From NCBI RefSeq assembly GCF_036345155.1, contig NZ_CP107772.1, positions 5,270,001-5,334,000 on the forward strand: DNA of 64,000 nt, written 5' to 3'. The notes beneath the pieces are model-generated. The model searched no databases, had not been told where the DNA came from, and worked only from the letters and a program-made list of their open reading frames with translations. Origin of the DNA: Streptomyces sp. NBC_00582 (GTDB taxonomy: Bacteria > Actinomycetota > Actinomycetes > Streptomycetales > Streptomycetaceae). Shown in pieces: positions 16,402-25,983 of the stretch (position 1 is its first letter; each line of letters opens with the position of its first letter). Position numbers and translations under genes: made by a program.

Positions 16402-17460
16402 GTGCTCCAGTCGGCGATCCGCACCCTTCGCTCCGTTCGGCCTGTTCGGCATGTTCGACCGGTTCGACCTGTACGTCCGGCCCTGACGCTCCTTCTGGTC
16501 GTCCTCGTCCTCCTCGCCGGGTCCGCCTGCGTCCCCGACGAGGAGTGGGCGGCGGGGGTGCCGGACGGGAAGACGGCCGGCGGGCCCCCGCCCGCGCCCT
16601 TCGGGGCCTACGTCGGCTACGGCTCGGAGGGCGTGCAGCGGATCTCCGGGCTCGACGGCTGGCTCGGACCGGCCACCCCCAGGGTCGGGCACGCCTATCT
16701 GGAGGGGGACCGTTGGGGCCACATCGAGGGGGAGCCCGGGGATCTCCACCACTGGGCGCAGTGGCGCCGGGCCCGCGCCGACCGGCTGTTCGTGCTGAAC
16801 GTGCCGATGCTGGACCGCGCGGAGGCGCATCTGCCGGACCGTACGGTGCGCAGACTGCTGCGCAACGGGGCCGACGGCGACTACGACGGGCACTTCCGGA
16901 CGCTGGCCCGGCGGCTGGTGTCGCTGGGCATCCCGGACACCGTGCTGGTGGTGGGCTGGGAGATGAACGGGATCACCTACACCCACCGGTGCGGCCCCGA
17001 CCCCGAGGCCTGGAAGGCGTTCTGGGTGCGGATCGTGGAGACCATGCGGTCGGTGCAGGGGCAGCGGTTCCGGTTCGAGTTCACACCGAACCGGGGGCGG
17101 GACGCCGTCCCGTGGCCCTCCTGCTACCCGGGTGACCGGTACGTCGACGTGTTCGGCATGGACGCCTACGACCAGCCGCACGGCATGTCCTTCGACGAAC
17201 AGGTCCATGAGCCGTACGGCCTCGCCGAGCACGTGCGGTTCGCGCGGGCGCACCGCAAGCCGTTCTCGTACCCGGAGTGGGGGCTGTTCCGCAACGGCGA
17301 CAACCCGGCGTACGTACGCGGCATGCTCACCTGGTTCGCGCGGCAGCGGCCGCTGTACCAGACCATCAGCGACTACTGTCCGCACGGTGTGTGGCAGTGT
17401 CCGGAGAATCCGAGGTCGTCGCAGGTGTACCGGAGGCTGATGGCGGAGCCGTTCGACTGA
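16402..17460 (+). CDS. Secreted GH26-family glycoside hydrolase lipoprotein
   Basis: A 352-residue protein if the GTG at 16402 is the start; the frame remains open upstream into the GNAT gene, so the start is uncertain. An unusual Val-Arg-Pro-rich n-region precedes a hydrophobic core and a lipobox (LAGSAC), so it is probably a lipoprotein. The catalytic pattern is that of GH26: the acid/base Glu in VLVVGWEMNGITY and the nucleophile Glu in FSYPEWGLF. Aromatic substrate-binding residues around YVGYGSEG and DVFGMDAYDQPHG also fit. GH26 enzymes cut beta-mannan or beta-1,3:1,4-glucans. A companion M23 peptidase gene follows. Confidence 0.82.
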   Translation: MLQSAIRTLRSVRPVRHVRPVRPVRPALTLLLVVLVLLAGSACVPDEEWAAGVPDGKTAGGPPPAPFGAYVGYGSEGVQRISGLDGWLGPATPRVGHAYLEGDRWGHIEGEPGDLHHWAQWRRARADRLFVLNVPMLDRAEAHLPDRTVRRLLRNGADGDYDGHFRTLARRLVSLGIPDTVLVVGWEMNGITYTHRCGPDPEAWKAFWVRIVETMRSVQGQRFRFEFTPNRGRDAVPWPSCYPGDRYVDVFGMDAYDQPHGMSFDEQVHEPYGLAEHVRFARAHRKPFSYPEWGLFRNGDNPAYVRGMLTWFARQRPLYQTISDYCPHGVWQCPENPRSSQVYRRLMAEPFD

Positions 17461-17522
17461 AATCGGGCGTGTGCCGGGCGGTGTGCCCCGCCCCCTCCCC
17501 TTGCCGGTCCGATGATCACACA

Positions 17523-18149
17523 ATGCGACGAGAACCCTCCCTCGCAACGGCGACCACCGTGCTGTCCGTCCTCCTGGTCCTGCTCACCGCCGTCCCCTCC
17601 GGCGCCGGAAGCGACGACCACGGAAGTGACGGCAAGGGCAGCGGCGGCGATCCGGTCGTGGTGGACCCCTCGGGGCGCGCCGGGCACTGCCCCGTCGGCC
17701 GGCGCGGCCGCGAACCCCACCACCGCACCGGCGGCCCCTGGACCGCGCCCACCCGCGACTACTGGCTCTCCGCCGGTTACGCCGCCAAGGGCGACCGCTG
17801 GGCCCACCGCCACACCGGGCAGGACTTCGCCGTGGCCACCGGGACCCCCGTGTACGCCGTGGGACCGGGCGCCGTCGAGGCCACCACCTGCGGCGACGGC
17901 TTCGGCAACCAGGTCGTCGTGCGCCACCCCGGCGGCTTCTTCACCCAGTACGCCCACCTCTCCCGGATCGACGTCCGCCGCGGCGACCGCGTCTTCCCGG
18001 GCACCCGCCTCGGCCTCGCCGGCGCCACCGGCAACGTCACCGGCCCCCATCTGCACTTCGAGGTGCGGACGACCCCGTACATGGGCTCGGCGGTGCCGCC
18101 GCTGCCGTGGCTGCGCACCAAGGACGTGGACGTACGACCCGGCAGATGA
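17523..18149 (+). CDS. Secreted M23 family metallopeptidase
   Basis: A 208-residue exported protein. A signal peptide (MRREPSLATATTVLSVLLVL, ending near GAGS) is followed by a short Asp/Gly/Ser-rich linker. The LytM-type domain has all zinc ligands: HRHTGQDFAV (H and D) and TGPHLHFEV (HxH). Such enzymes cut glycine-containing or stem-peptide bonds in peptidoglycan. Length and arrangement are normal. A GNAT gene follows 43 bases later. Confidence 0.9.
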   Translation: MRREPSLATATTVLSVLLVLLTAVPSGAGSDDHGSDGKGSGGDPVVVDPSGRAGHCPVGRRGREPHHRTGGPWTAPTRDYWLSAGYAAKGDRWAHRHTGQDFAVATGTPVYAVGPGAVEATTCGDGFGNQVVVRHPGGFFTQYAHLSRIDVRRGDRVFPGTRLGLAGATGNVTGPHLHFEVRTTPYMGSAVPPLPWLRTKDVDVRPGR

Positions 18150-18192
18150 AACGCCGTGGACGGGGCGCCCGCCCCTGGCCCATGCTCGGCTC

Positions 18193-18669
18193 ATGATCCG
18201 AACCGCGACCGTCGACGACGTCCCCGAGATCCTTGCCATGATCAACGAACTCGCCGCCTACCACCGGGAGCCGGACCAGGCCCGCGCCACCGAGGAGCAG
18301 CTCCACGAGGCGCTGTTCGGCACCGTGCCCGCCGCCCACGCGCTGATGGCGGAGGACGAGGAGACGGGCGAGGCGGTGGGGTTCGCGCTGTGGTTCCCGA
18401 GCTTCTCCACCTGGACCGGGGTGCGCGGGATGCACCTGGAGGACCTCTTCGTCCGCCCGGCGGCGCGGGGCGCCGGACATGGCACGGCCCTGCTCGCCGC
18501 CCTCGCCGCGATCTGCGTCGACAGCGGATTCGAGCGCTTCGAGTGGTGTGTGCTGGCCTGGAACGAGCCGACGATCACCTTCTACAAGTCGATCGGCGCG
18601 CGGATCATCGACGACTGGAGAGTGGTCCACCTCACCGGGGAGCCGCTGGCGGCACTCGCAGCCCGCTGA
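18193..18669 (+). CDS. GNAT acetyltransferase, diamine (SSAT-like) type
   Basis: A 158-residue protein similar to spermidine/spermine and thialysine acetyltransferases. It starts MIRTATVDDVPEILAMINEL, has AYHREPDQARATEEQLHEALF, the acceptor-site strand FSTWTGVRGMHLEDLFV, the CoA loop RPAARGAGHGTALL, and the C-terminal NEPTITFYKSIGAR. A polyamine or amino-acid amine is the likely substrate, but this is inference from family. Confidence 0.85.
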   Translation: MIRTATVDDVPEILAMINELAAYHREPDQARATEEQLHEALFGTVPAAHALMAEDEETGEAVGFALWFPSFSTWTGVRGMHLEDLFVRPAARGAGHGTALLAALAAICVDSGFERFEWCVLAWNEPTITFYKSIGARIIDDWRVVHLTGEPLAALAAR

Positions 18670-19037
18670 GCTTCTCCGGACCGACCTGGATACGGACGTT
18701 CCGTCCGCCGTCTCCGTCTCCTCGGCCGGTGCGTCGGGTGCGGATCACATCAGGATCACTGGAGGGGGCTGCCCCGCCGACCAGGGGCAGCCCCGCGTGC
18801 CGCCGGGGGCGGGTCCGGGGCCGGACGCCTGCCATGACAGCGCCGACCGAGGGTTCGGCCTGTCGGCCCCCGGCCCGTCCCTGCCCCGGGCGGCACCACC
18901 AGGCTGCCGCGCCCGCCGCGCCGCCGCACACCGGTGCCCGGAAGATCCGTACACCTAGCCCACAGGAGACCGCCGCCGTTCTACCTACGCACCCCTGGGT
19001 CGTGTCCGCGGGGCAGGCGGGACCGTGCGGACACGGC
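18670..19037. other. Gap between convergent genes, holds a hairpin only
   Basis: No gene is seen. The stretch separates the GNAT gene from the large regulator gene coming from the right. Confidence 0.4.
18765..18794. terminator. Hairpin, probable two-way terminator
   Basis: GGGGCTGCCCC and GGGGCAGCCCC pair over 11 bases around an 8-base loop, between convergent genes. Confidence 0.55.
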
Positions 19038-21329
19038 CTACGGCCCCGTCACCGTCGCCGGGATCTCCGTGCGGGAGGCGATGCCCAGCTTGGCGAGGAT
19101 GTGCTCCACATGGGCGTCGACCGTGCGCTTGGAGATGACGAGCCGTTCGGCGATCTCCCGGTTGGACAGCCCGCGCGCGACGAGCGCGGCGACCTCCCTC
19201 TCCCGCCGGGTGAGGGAGTCGGCCGGACGGGAGGCGCCCCGGGGAGCGGGCGGCCGTACGACGGGCGCGGGGCCCTCCGGCGCCTCCGCGTCCGCCCGCA
19301 CCGCCTCCAGCACCTCCAGCCCCGACATCCGCGCCCCCGTCTCCCGCCACCGCTCGAACGCCTCCGGGCCCAGCGCCGCCCGCACCGCCCGCCGCACCTC
19401 CTCCTGCTCCTCGACCAGCCGGGGCAGCAGCGCCACCGGATCCCCGCTCAGCCGGCGCGCGTTCTCGGCGTACCCGAGCAGCCAGCACGCCCGCGCGTAC
19501 CGGCCGCTCCGGGCCGCGTGCCAGGCCAGGCCCAGCGCGGCCAGCGCCGCCACCAGCACCTCCCCGATCTCGCTCACCGCCTCCAGGCCCCGCCGCAGAC
19601 ACGCCTCGCCCTCGGCGTCCTCACCGGCCAGCAGGTGGATGACGCCCTTCGTCGTCACCGTCGACGCGTAGAGCTGCCGCTCGCCCCACCCCTCCAGATG
19701 GGCGAGGCCCGTCGCGCACAGCTCCAGCGCGCCCGCCGGGTCCCCGAACACGGCCCGCAGCAGGGCCGCCTCGTAGTGCACGACCCCGATCCCCAGCCGG
19801 TCCCCCGAGGCGATGATCCGCAGCCGGGCCGACTCCACCTCCGCGAGCCCCCGCTCCACCGACCCGCGGAACGCCGTCATGGCCCCGAGATACGCCTCCG
19901 CCGACAGCTCCACCCGCGACTCCCCGACCCGGCGCGCCACCTCGTGCGCCCGCGGTAAACGCTCCGACGCCGTCTCCAGGTCCGCCGTCCACACCCCGAA
20001 GATCCCGGTCATGAGCAGCGCCCAGGCCCGCTCGGGGCAGTCCTCCGTGACCGGCTCCAGCGCCTTGTCGATCCAGTGCCGGCCCTCCGACAGGGCGCCC
20101 GCCGCCCGCCAGTACGGCCCGAGCCGCGTCGCCAGCCACAGCGCGTCCACCGCCCGCCCCGGCGCCGCGCACCCGTACTCCAGGGCGGCCCGCACATCGG
20201 CGATCTCCTCCCGCACGGCCCGGTGCAGCGCGACCTGCGCGGGGCTCAGGAACTCGTCCCAGAACCGCCCCACCAGCCGCTGGTAGTGCGCGAAATGGCG
20301 CTCCCGTACGGCGTCGGCGGCGCCCTCCGCCCCGGCCGGCCGCCCGGCGCCGTACTCCCGGAACGTGTCCGGCAGCCGGTAGCGCCCGCCGCCCTCCCCG
20401 ACGCGCCGCACCACGGACTTGTCGACGAGCCCGATCAGCGCGCCCACCACCTCGGCCCGGGGTAACTCCCCTCCCCCGCACACCGCTTCGGCCGCCGACA
20501 GCTCGAAGGAGTCCGCGAACACCGTCAGCCGCGCCCACAGCAGCCGTTCCTGCGCGGTGCACAGGTCGTAGGACCAGTCGATGGCCGTCCGCAGCGTCCG
20601 GTGCCGGGTGAGCGCGGTACGGCGGCCCCCCGTCAGCACCTCGAACCGCCGGCCCAGCCGCGCCACCAGCTCCGCGAGCGGCACCGCGCGCAGCCGCACG
20701 GCGGCGAGCTCCAGGGCGAGCGGCATACCGTCGAGGCGGTCCACGAGCGCGAGGGTGCGATGCCGGTCGTCCTCGGTCAGGGTGGCGACGGCACTGGCCC
20801 GGCACAGAAACAGCTCCAGGGCGTCGTCCCTGCTCAGCGGGGCGATCGGCACACAGTGCTCGCCGGGAACGTCGAGCGGCTGCCGGCTGGTGGCCAGCAC
20901 CGTCAGCCCCGGCGCCTCCCGCAGCAGGATGTCGCAGAGCATCGCGCAGGCGTCGACCAGATGCTCACAGGTGTCCAGCACCAGAAGCATCCGCCGCCCC
21001 CGCAGATGCTCCACCACCGCGTCCAGCGGGGTCGTCCCCGGCTGCTCGGGCAGCTCCAGCACCCCGGCGAGGGTGGCCGGCAGCAGTTCCGGGTCGTGCA
21101 GCGCGGACAGCTCCACCAGCCGGACGCCGTCCCCGAACCGGGCCGCCGCGGCCCCGGCCGCCCTGAGCGCCGTACGGCTCTTGCCGACCCCGCCCGGACC
21201 GACCAGCGTGACGAGCCGGAAGCGCCCCACCGCGTCCTTGATCAGAGCGAGTTCCTCGGCTCTGCCCACGAAACTGGTGATCTCCACGGGAAGTCGCCCG
21301 CCGCGCCGCTGCCCGAAGCCGAATCCCAT
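19038..21329 (-). CDS. Large AfsR/LuxR-type STAND ATPase regulator with two TTA codons
   Basis: A 763-residue regulator. The ATG at 21329 is preceded by GGGAG; a TTG at 21368 is an alternative start. After [18 protein letters not shown] comes the NTPase with Walker A GPGGVGKS (about residue 45), Walker [15 protein letters not shown] and sensor TSRQPL. Helical repeats of TPR type follow. A C-terminal LuxR HTH ([20 protein letters not shown], then [20 protein letters not shown]) binds DNA. Two Leu codons are TTA (minus-strand codons at 19956-19958 and 20463-20465), so translation should depend on the bldA tRNA. It is a lone gene, not next to a biosynthetic cluster. Confidence 0.9.
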   Translation of the reverse strand: MGFGFGQRRGGRLPVEITSFVGRAEELALIKDAVGRFRLVTLVGPGGVGKSRTALRAAGAAAARFGDGVRLVELSALHDPELLPATLAGVLELPEQPGTTPLDAVVEHLRGRRMLLVLDTCEHLVDACAMLCDILLREAPGLTVLATSRQPLDVPGEHCVPIAPLSRDDALELFLCRASAVATLTEDDRHRTLALVDRLDGMPLALELAAVRLRAVPLAELVARLGRRFEVLTGGRRTALTRHRTLRTAIDWSYDLCTAQERLLWARLTVFADSFELSAAEAVCGGGELPRAEVVGALIGLVDKSVVRRVGEGGGRYRLPDTFREYGAGRPAGAEGAADAVRERHFAHYQRLVGRFWDEFLSPAQVALHRAVREEIADVRAALEYGCAAPGRAVDALWLATRLGPYWRAAGALSEGRHWIDKALEPVTEDCPERAWALLMTGIFGVWTADLETASERLPRAHEVARRVGESRVELSAEAYLGAMTAFRGSVERGLAEVESARLRIIASGDRLGIGVVHYEAALLRAVFGDPAGALELCATGLAHLEGWGERQLYASTVTTKGVIHLLAGEDAEGEACLRRGLEAVSEIGEVLVAALAALGLAWHAARSGRYARACWLLGYAENARRLSGDPVALLPRLVEEQEEVRRAVRAALGPEAFERWRETGARMSGLEVLEAVRADAEAPEGPAPVVRPPAPRGASRPADSLTRREREVAALVARGLSNREIAERLVISKRTVDAHVEHILAKLGIASRTEIPATVTGP

Positions 21330-21523
21330 GCCACTCCCGCACGCGCTCTCCACCGATCCACCCATCAATCATCACAGCGTAAGCACATGATCGCCGAGCG
21401 TGAGACGTGCGTAGGTGTCACCGGGGAGGACGACGGGCCTCGAAAATCCGCGCGAGGGATGAACGCGGCGGAGCACACTGCTGATGCCACGCAGGGGGGA
21501 CCGCTCAGGGGAGGGACACGCGG

Positions 21524-21712
21524 GTGAGCGGACGGCGTTATGTCGCCCGGGGTGTGCCGGGCGGCTATCGCATCTGGGACAACCGGCGCCGCGGCTACTG
21601 GGGCGACTTCTACGAGCTGTGCCCGGACGACCTGCTGACCGCGCTGAACGAGGGCGCCGAGCAGGCCCGGATCGTGGAGCTGATGCGCCGGTACAAGACG
21701 GCGAGACGCTGA
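21524..21712 (+). CDS. Small conserved hypothetical protein
   Basis: A 62-residue basic/aromatic protein starting at a GTG with GGGAGGG a few bases upstream. It reads RRYVARGVPGGYRIWDNRRR and then GYWGDFYELCPDDLLTALNE. No known domain is recognised. Codon use is normal for the window and the gene stands alone in the 506-base gap between the large regulator and a lipoprotein gene. Confidence 0.6.
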   Translation: MSGRRYVARGVPGGYRIWDNRRRGYWGDFYELCPDDLLTALNEGAEQARIVELMRRYKTARR

Positions 21713-21834
21713 TCCCCCGGCGGAATCTGCCCGGCGGCCGGTGATCCTCTGCCATCCGTCCGGGTGACCCGGCGTGCGCGGCGGCCCGGCCGCGCCTTCA
21801 CTGGAGGGAGTCCCGGGACACCTCAGGAGGCGAG

Positions 21835-22362
21835 ATGCCGCGCACCAAGGGCGTGCTGCTGACGGCGGTGGCGGTGTGCTGCGCCGTCGGTCTGACCGGC
21901 TGCTCGGACGACGACACGCCCTCGTCGGTGTCGTCCGCCGCGAGCAAGGCCGCCAGTGCCGCGGCCTCCGCGGCGGAGTCGCTGGGCAGCGAGGCCTCGG
22001 CGGCCGCGTCCTCCCTCGCCTCCGCGGCGGAGTCGGCGCTCGCGTCGGCCACGGCCGAGGCGGGCCGGGAACTGGACGAGATCAAGAACGGCGTCGACGT
22101 GAAGTCCGACGTCTCCCTCGGCTCCATCGGCGACCAGGACGGCCGTGCCACGGTCGACGTCACCGTCACCAACACCGCCGACTCCACGAAGACCTTCGCG
22201 GTCCAGGTCGACTTCACCGACAGCGGCGGCAACCGCCTCGACACGGTCGTCGTCACCGTCTCCGACGTGGCCGCCGGCAAGACCGGCACGGCGACGGCCC
22301 GCAGCAACCGGGACCTGTCCGGGACCGTGAAGGCGAAGGTCGCCCGGGCGGTGCGCTACTGA
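21835..22362 (+). CDS. Lipoprotein with FxLYD-like Ig-fold domain
   Basis: A 175-residue protein. The signal peptide ends in a lipobox LTGC (Cys near residue 22). An Ala/Ser-rich helical stretch (SSAASKAASAAASAAESLG) forms a stalk, followed by a beta-sandwich domain: ATVDVTVTNTADSTKTFAVQ, VDFTDSGGNRLDTVVV, then DVAAGKTGTATAR. This matches the FxLYD-type extracellular domain pattern. AGGAGG-like CAGGAGGCGAG precedes the ATG. The function is unknown. Confidence 0.8.
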   Translation: MPRTKGVLLTAVAVCCAVGLTGCSDDDTPSSVSSAASKAASAAASAAESLGSEASAAASSLASAAESALASATAEAGRELDEIKNGVDVKSDVSLGSIGDQDGRATVDVTVTNTADSTKTFAVQVDFTDSGGNRLDTVVVTVSDVAAGKTGTATARSNRDLSGTVKAKVARAVRY

Positions 22363-22529
22363 GGCGCCGTCACCCGCCCGGCATGCGGGCCCGCGCGCAC
22401 GGGCGCAGAATGGGAGGCATGGGACTCGTTCGGCCCGCGTGAGCAACGCGGCCCCGGCTCCGGGTCCCCGCACCGGGGACCCGAGGGCCCACCACCACCT
22501 TTGTCAGCCCTCTCCCCCGGAGGGACCCC

Positions 22530-23576
22530 ATGCGCCCCACGCGCCGCGTCTGCGGCATCCTGCCGCCGTTCATCCTCGAGAGACTCACCGAGGCCGACAA
22601 CCCGCACGTCCGGGAAGCCGCCCACGACACACTGGCCCTCGACGCCGACTTCCGGCGGAACCGGATCGAGACGCCCAGTCTGGTCTCGCCCGCCGCGCCC
22701 ACGGAGTTCGTCCTCGACCGGACGCTGTACGACACCCACCACACCACCGCGCTCCCCGGCGACACGGTCCGCCCGGAGGGCGGCGACCCGTCCCTGGACG
22801 GCACGGTCAACCGCGCCTACGAGAGCCTCGGTCTGACCTTCCGGTTCTTCCAGGAGGCCTACGGCCGGCACTCGATCGACGACGCCAATCTGCCGCTGGA
22901 CGCGACGGTCCACTACCGTCGCCGTTTCAACAACGCCTTCTGGGACGGCGAGCGGATGGTCTTCGGCGACGGTGACGCCCGCGTGTTCAACGACTTCACC
23001 ATCTCGCCCGACATCATCGGCCACGAACTCACCCACGGGGTCACGCAGTACACCGCCGGTCTCGTCTACCGGGACCAGTCCGGCGCGCTCAACGAGTCGA
23101 TCTCGGACGTGTTCGGTTCGCTGGTCAAGCAGTACGACCGGCACCAGACCGCCGACCAGGCCGACTGGCTGATCGGCGCGGGTCTGTTCACCCCGCAGAT
23201 CCGCGGGCAGGCGCTGCGGTCGATGCGGGAACCGGGGACCGGGTTCGACGACCCGCTGCTGGGCGGCAAGGACCCGCAGCCCAGCCATATGACCCACTAC
23301 GTGGAGGGCGAGGGCGACAACGGCGGGGTGCACATCAACTCCGGCATCCCCAACCACGCCTTCTATCTGACCGCGGTCGCCATCGGCGGCTTCGCCTGGG
23401 AGCGGGCGGGCCGGATCTGGTACGAGACGATCACCGCGGGCGGGCTCTCCGAGACCTGCGACTTCCAGGAGTTCGCGCAGGCGACGAGGGACGCGGCGGA
23501 GCGGCTGTACGGCACCCGGCTGGAGCTGGAGTCGGTGGTCAAGGCCTGGTCCGACGTGGGTCTGAGCGTCCACTGA
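22530..23576 (+). CDS. Protealysin-like M4 metalloprotease with short propeptide
   Basis: A 348-residue M4 protease without a signal peptide. The short N-terminal propeptide carries CGILPPFILERL, the PPL-type motif of protealysin-like enzymes that lack the long thermolysin propeptide. The catalytic domain is intact: IGHELTHGVTQYTAG (HExxH), GALNESISDVFG (the third zinc ligand Glu) and DNGGVHINSGIPNHAFYL (the catalytic His). GGAGGG lies just before the ATG. Twelve bases after the stop begins a small protein of the emfourin type, a known inhibitor family for these enzymes. The protease may act inside the cell or leave by a non-classical route. Confidence 0.92.
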   Translation: MRPTRRVCGILPPFILERLTEADNPHVREAAHDTLALDADFRRNRIETPSLVSPAAPTEFVLDRTLYDTHHTTALPGDTVRPEGGDPSLDGTVNRAYESLGLTFRFFQEAYGRHSIDDANLPLDATVHYRRRFNNAFWDGERMVFGDGDARVFNDFTISPDIIGHELTHGVTQYTAGLVYRDQSGALNESISDVFGSLVKQYDRHQTADQADWLIGAGLFTPQIRGQALRSMREPGTGFDDPLLGGKDPQPSHMTHYVEGEGDNGGVHINSGIPNHAFYLTAVAIGGFAWERAGRIWYETITAGGLSETCDFQEFAQATRDAAERLYGTRLELESVVKAWSDVGLSVH

Positions 23577-23588
23577 GCCGGCGGCGCC

Positions 23589-23864
23589 ATGCGGATCCGG
23601 CTGATCAGGAGCGGGGGACTGCTCGGTGTGCCCCGTCGGGCCGAGGCGGACACCACCGCCCGGCCCGACGGGACCGCGCTGGAGGGGCTCGTGCACGAGG
23701 TCCTCGCCGAGGCGGACGGGCCGCCCCCGCCCGGGCCCGGCGTGCCCGACGCCTACCACTACAGGCTGGCCGTCGACGACCGGCCGCCGGTGGAGTTCAC
23801 CGACCCCGGGCTGACCGACGCCCAACTCCGGCTGGTGGAACGGGTCCTGGGGGAGGGGTTCTGA
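23589..23864 (+). CDS. Emfourin-like inhibitor of the M4 protease
   Basis: A 91-residue protein. It begins MRIRLIRSGGLLGVPRRAEAD, followed by an Ala/Leu-rich helix (ALEGLVHEVLAEADG), and ends with a beta hairpin and helix (YHYRLAVDDRPPVEFTDPGL, TDAQLRLVERVL). This is the layout of emfourins, tight-binding inhibitors encoded directly downstream of protealysin genes in some bacteria. The 12-base spacing indicates one mRNA. The family assignment is from pattern memory, backed by the neighbour. Confidence 0.75.
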   Translation: MRIRLIRSGGLLGVPRRAEADTTARPDGTALEGLVHEVLAEADGPPPPGPGVPDAYHYRLAVDDRPPVEFTDPGLTDAQLRLVERVLGEGF

Positions 23865-24065
23865 GAAGGTGGTGGCTGAGTGGCGCAGTCAAGCGACGGC
23901 TAGTGGATCGTCACGCTTCCCGAGGGGCGGTGAGCAGGAGTTTTCCACCGGACCATCCAATAGACCGTCCCTTGACCGCGATTGACGACCCGTTGACCAC
24001 TTCTCTCCCCACTCCGGGGGAAATCGCGGGCGAGCCCTGACGGACCCCCGGCCTAGATTCGCTTC

Positions 24066-24755
24066 ATGTCCATGCCACAGCCGAGGCCGGCCGCGGCCCT
24101 CCCCGTCCTGCCCTACCGCAAGCCCACCAGGGGCCGTGACTACTGGGTGCTGGACGACGTCTTCCCCGAGGCCGACATCGCGGCGATCCGTGAGCGGTGC
24201 CTGGCGAAGGACGACTGGGTCAAGGGCCACCCGTACACCTCGGAGAGCTGGCCGGGGCTGCGGACCATGCCCGGTCTGGAGCCCGGCGAACTCGCCCGGG
24301 TGGAACGGCTGGTGCGCAAGGCCACCGGCGCCCAGCGGCTCTGGGTGCAGCGGGCGCCCGGCGGCGGCACCCTCAACCACAACTGCGTCCAGGTCGTCGG
24401 CGAGGGCGAGAGCAGCCCCCGCCCGCACTCCGACTCACGCGCGCTGTGCCGGTACGCGGCCGTGCTGTACCTCAACCCCGGGGTGCCGAAGGGCTGCGGG
24501 ACCAGCTTCTACCGCCAGTCGCTGCCGGGCGGCCGGCTCGGCGGCAATGTGGTCCAGGCCCCGCACACCAACCTGGTCGAGGCCCTCGGCACCCGGTTCG
24601 TCGCCCCCGACGCCTTCGAGGAGGACGTACAGGTCCCGCACCGGTACAACCGGCTGCTGCTCTACCACGCCAACCTCGTGCACAGCGCGACCGGTTACTG
24701 CGGGACGACGCTGGAGGAGAAGCGGATGACGGCGGTGTTCTTCTGGATGGCGTGA
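24066..24755 (+). CDS. DUF6445-like, 2-oxoglutarate/Fe(II) dioxygenase-fold protein
   Basis: A 229-residue protein. It begins with a conserved YRKPTRGRDYWVLDDVFPEAD region. It has a possible iron-binding HxD in RPHSDSRALCRYAAVLYLNP and a distal His in LLLYHANLVHSATGYCG, with Arg residues (KRMTAVFFWMA) that could bind 2-oxoglutarate. The layout resembles prolyl-hydroxylase-type proteins grouped as DUF6445. The substrate is unknown. A -10-like TAGATT lies six bases before the ATG, so the mRNA may be leaderless. Confidence 0.7.
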   Translation: MSMPQPRPAAALPVLPYRKPTRGRDYWVLDDVFPEADIAAIRERCLAKDDWVKGHPYTSESWPGLRTMPGLEPGELARVERLVRKATGAQRLWVQRAPGGGTLNHNCVQVVGEGESSPRPHSDSRALCRYAAVLYLNPGVPKGCGTSFYRQSLPGGRLGGNVVQAPHTNLVEALGTRFVAPDAFEEDVQVPHRYNRLLLYHANLVHSATGYCGTTLEEKRMTAVFFWMA

Positions 24756-24770
24756 GCCCGGCCGGGTGCG

Positions 24771-25919
24771 TCAGGTGACCACCCCGAGGGCGGGGTCGGC
24801 GCCGCCCAGCCGGCGGACGCCGTCCGCCGTGCACACCACCGTGTCCCCGAGCCGCACCCCGAGCCGGCCGGACAGCAGGACCCCGGCCTCCACCTGGACG
24901 CACATGCCGGGCGCGAGAAGCCGGGTGCCGCCCGGGACGAGGTACGGCGGCTCGTACGGGGTGACGCCGAGACCGTGCCCGGTGCCGGGGAGGGCGTGCG
25001 CACCGTGCCCGGCGTCCGCGAGGACCGCGCGGGCCGCCCGGTCCGCCTCCGCGCACGGCACCCCGGGGAGCATCGCCGCCAGGGCCGCCTCCTGGGCCGT
25101 ACGGACGATCGTGTGCAGCCCGCGCACCGGGTCCGGGGGCGGCCCCACCTGGACCGTGCGGACGAGGGCGCCGGCGTAGCCGTCCCGGCGGCCCGCGAGG
25201 TCCAGGACCACCGTGTCGCCGGTCTCGATCCTGCGCTCGCCGGGCCGGTGGCGGGGGTCCGCGCCGTGGGCGCCCGCCGCGACCCCGGCCCGGTCGACCC
25301 GGTCGTGGCCGTGGGCGCGCAGCAGACCCGCGAGGTCGGCGGCCACCTCGGACTCGCGGCGACCGGTGAAGCGCAGGGCGAGGGCGGCCTCGTAGGCGGC
25401 GTCCACGGCGGCGGCCGCGGCGGTGAGCCGGACCGTCTCGTCCTCGTCCTTGACCGCCCGGAACAGGGGCAGGGCGGTGGACAGGGGCCGGTAGGTGGTG
25501 AGGGGCAGGGCCTCCTCCAGACCGAGGAGATGGACCGACCAGGTGGCGTCGGTGACGCCGTAGTGGCCGTGCGGGAGGAGCAGGCCGGCCGCCGCGGCGT
25601 ACGGGTCCTGGCCGTCCTCCCAGGTGGTGAGCCGGACGGCACCGGCGGCGGGGCCCGCCGAGGCGTCCGCGAGGTCACGGGCCGGGACCAGCAGGTGGGG
25701 CTCGGCCTCCGGGGTGAGGACGAGGAGGGTGAGCCGGTCCGGGGCGGCGCCCGGCCAGTGGCCGCACAGCCAGGTCAGATCGTGGCCCGGGGTGACGAGC
25801 AGCCCGGTCAGCCGGGCGGCGGCGGCCTGACCGGCGGCCCGGTGCAGACGCCCGGCGTGGACGCGCCGGGAGAAGGGAGCGGGCGCACCGCTGTCCGTCC
25901 CGCACTCGTCGCGGCTCAT
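24771..25919 (-). CDS. M24 (Xaa-Pro aminopeptidase-fold) protein lacking several metal ligands
   Basis: A 382-residue protein with an N-terminal creatinase/prolidase-type domain (residues 25-160) and a C-terminal pita-bread fold domain. Active M24 enzymes need two Asp, one His and two Glu. Here the first Asp is present (VVLDLAG), but the second, expected in a GYxSDxxRTV motif, is Ala (GYAGALVRTV). The His of GHGLG is present, but the following catalytic His is Tyr (TPYEPPY). The first Glu is present (VQVEAG) and the second is Gly (GVRLGDTVV). It is therefore probably not a working dinuclear peptidase and may bind a ligand instead. It converges with the dioxygenase-fold gene. Confidence 0.85.
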   Translation of the reverse strand: MSRDECGTDSGAPAPFSRRVHAGRLHRAAGQAAAARLTGLLVTPGHDLTWLCGHWPGAAPDRLTLLVLTPEAEPHLLVPARDLADASAGPAAGAVRLTTWEDGQDPYAAAAGLLLPHGHYGVTDATWSVHLLGLEEALPLTTYRPLSTALPLFRAVKDEDETVRLTAAAAAVDAAYEAALALRFTGRRESEVAADLAGLLRAHGHDRVDRAGVAAGAHGADPRHRPGERRIETGDTVVLDLAGRRDGYAGALVRTVQVGPPPDPVRGLHTIVRTAQEAALAAMLPGVPCAEADRAARAVLADAGHGAHALPGTGHGLGVTPYEPPYLVPGGTRLLAPGMCVQVEAGVLLSGRLGVRLGDTVVCTADGVRRLGGADPALGVVT

Positions 25920-25983
25920 GCCTCCATTCGAACCGGTGAACGGCGGGGAGGACGGGTGGGGAGGGCCGTACGGGTGGAGACGC

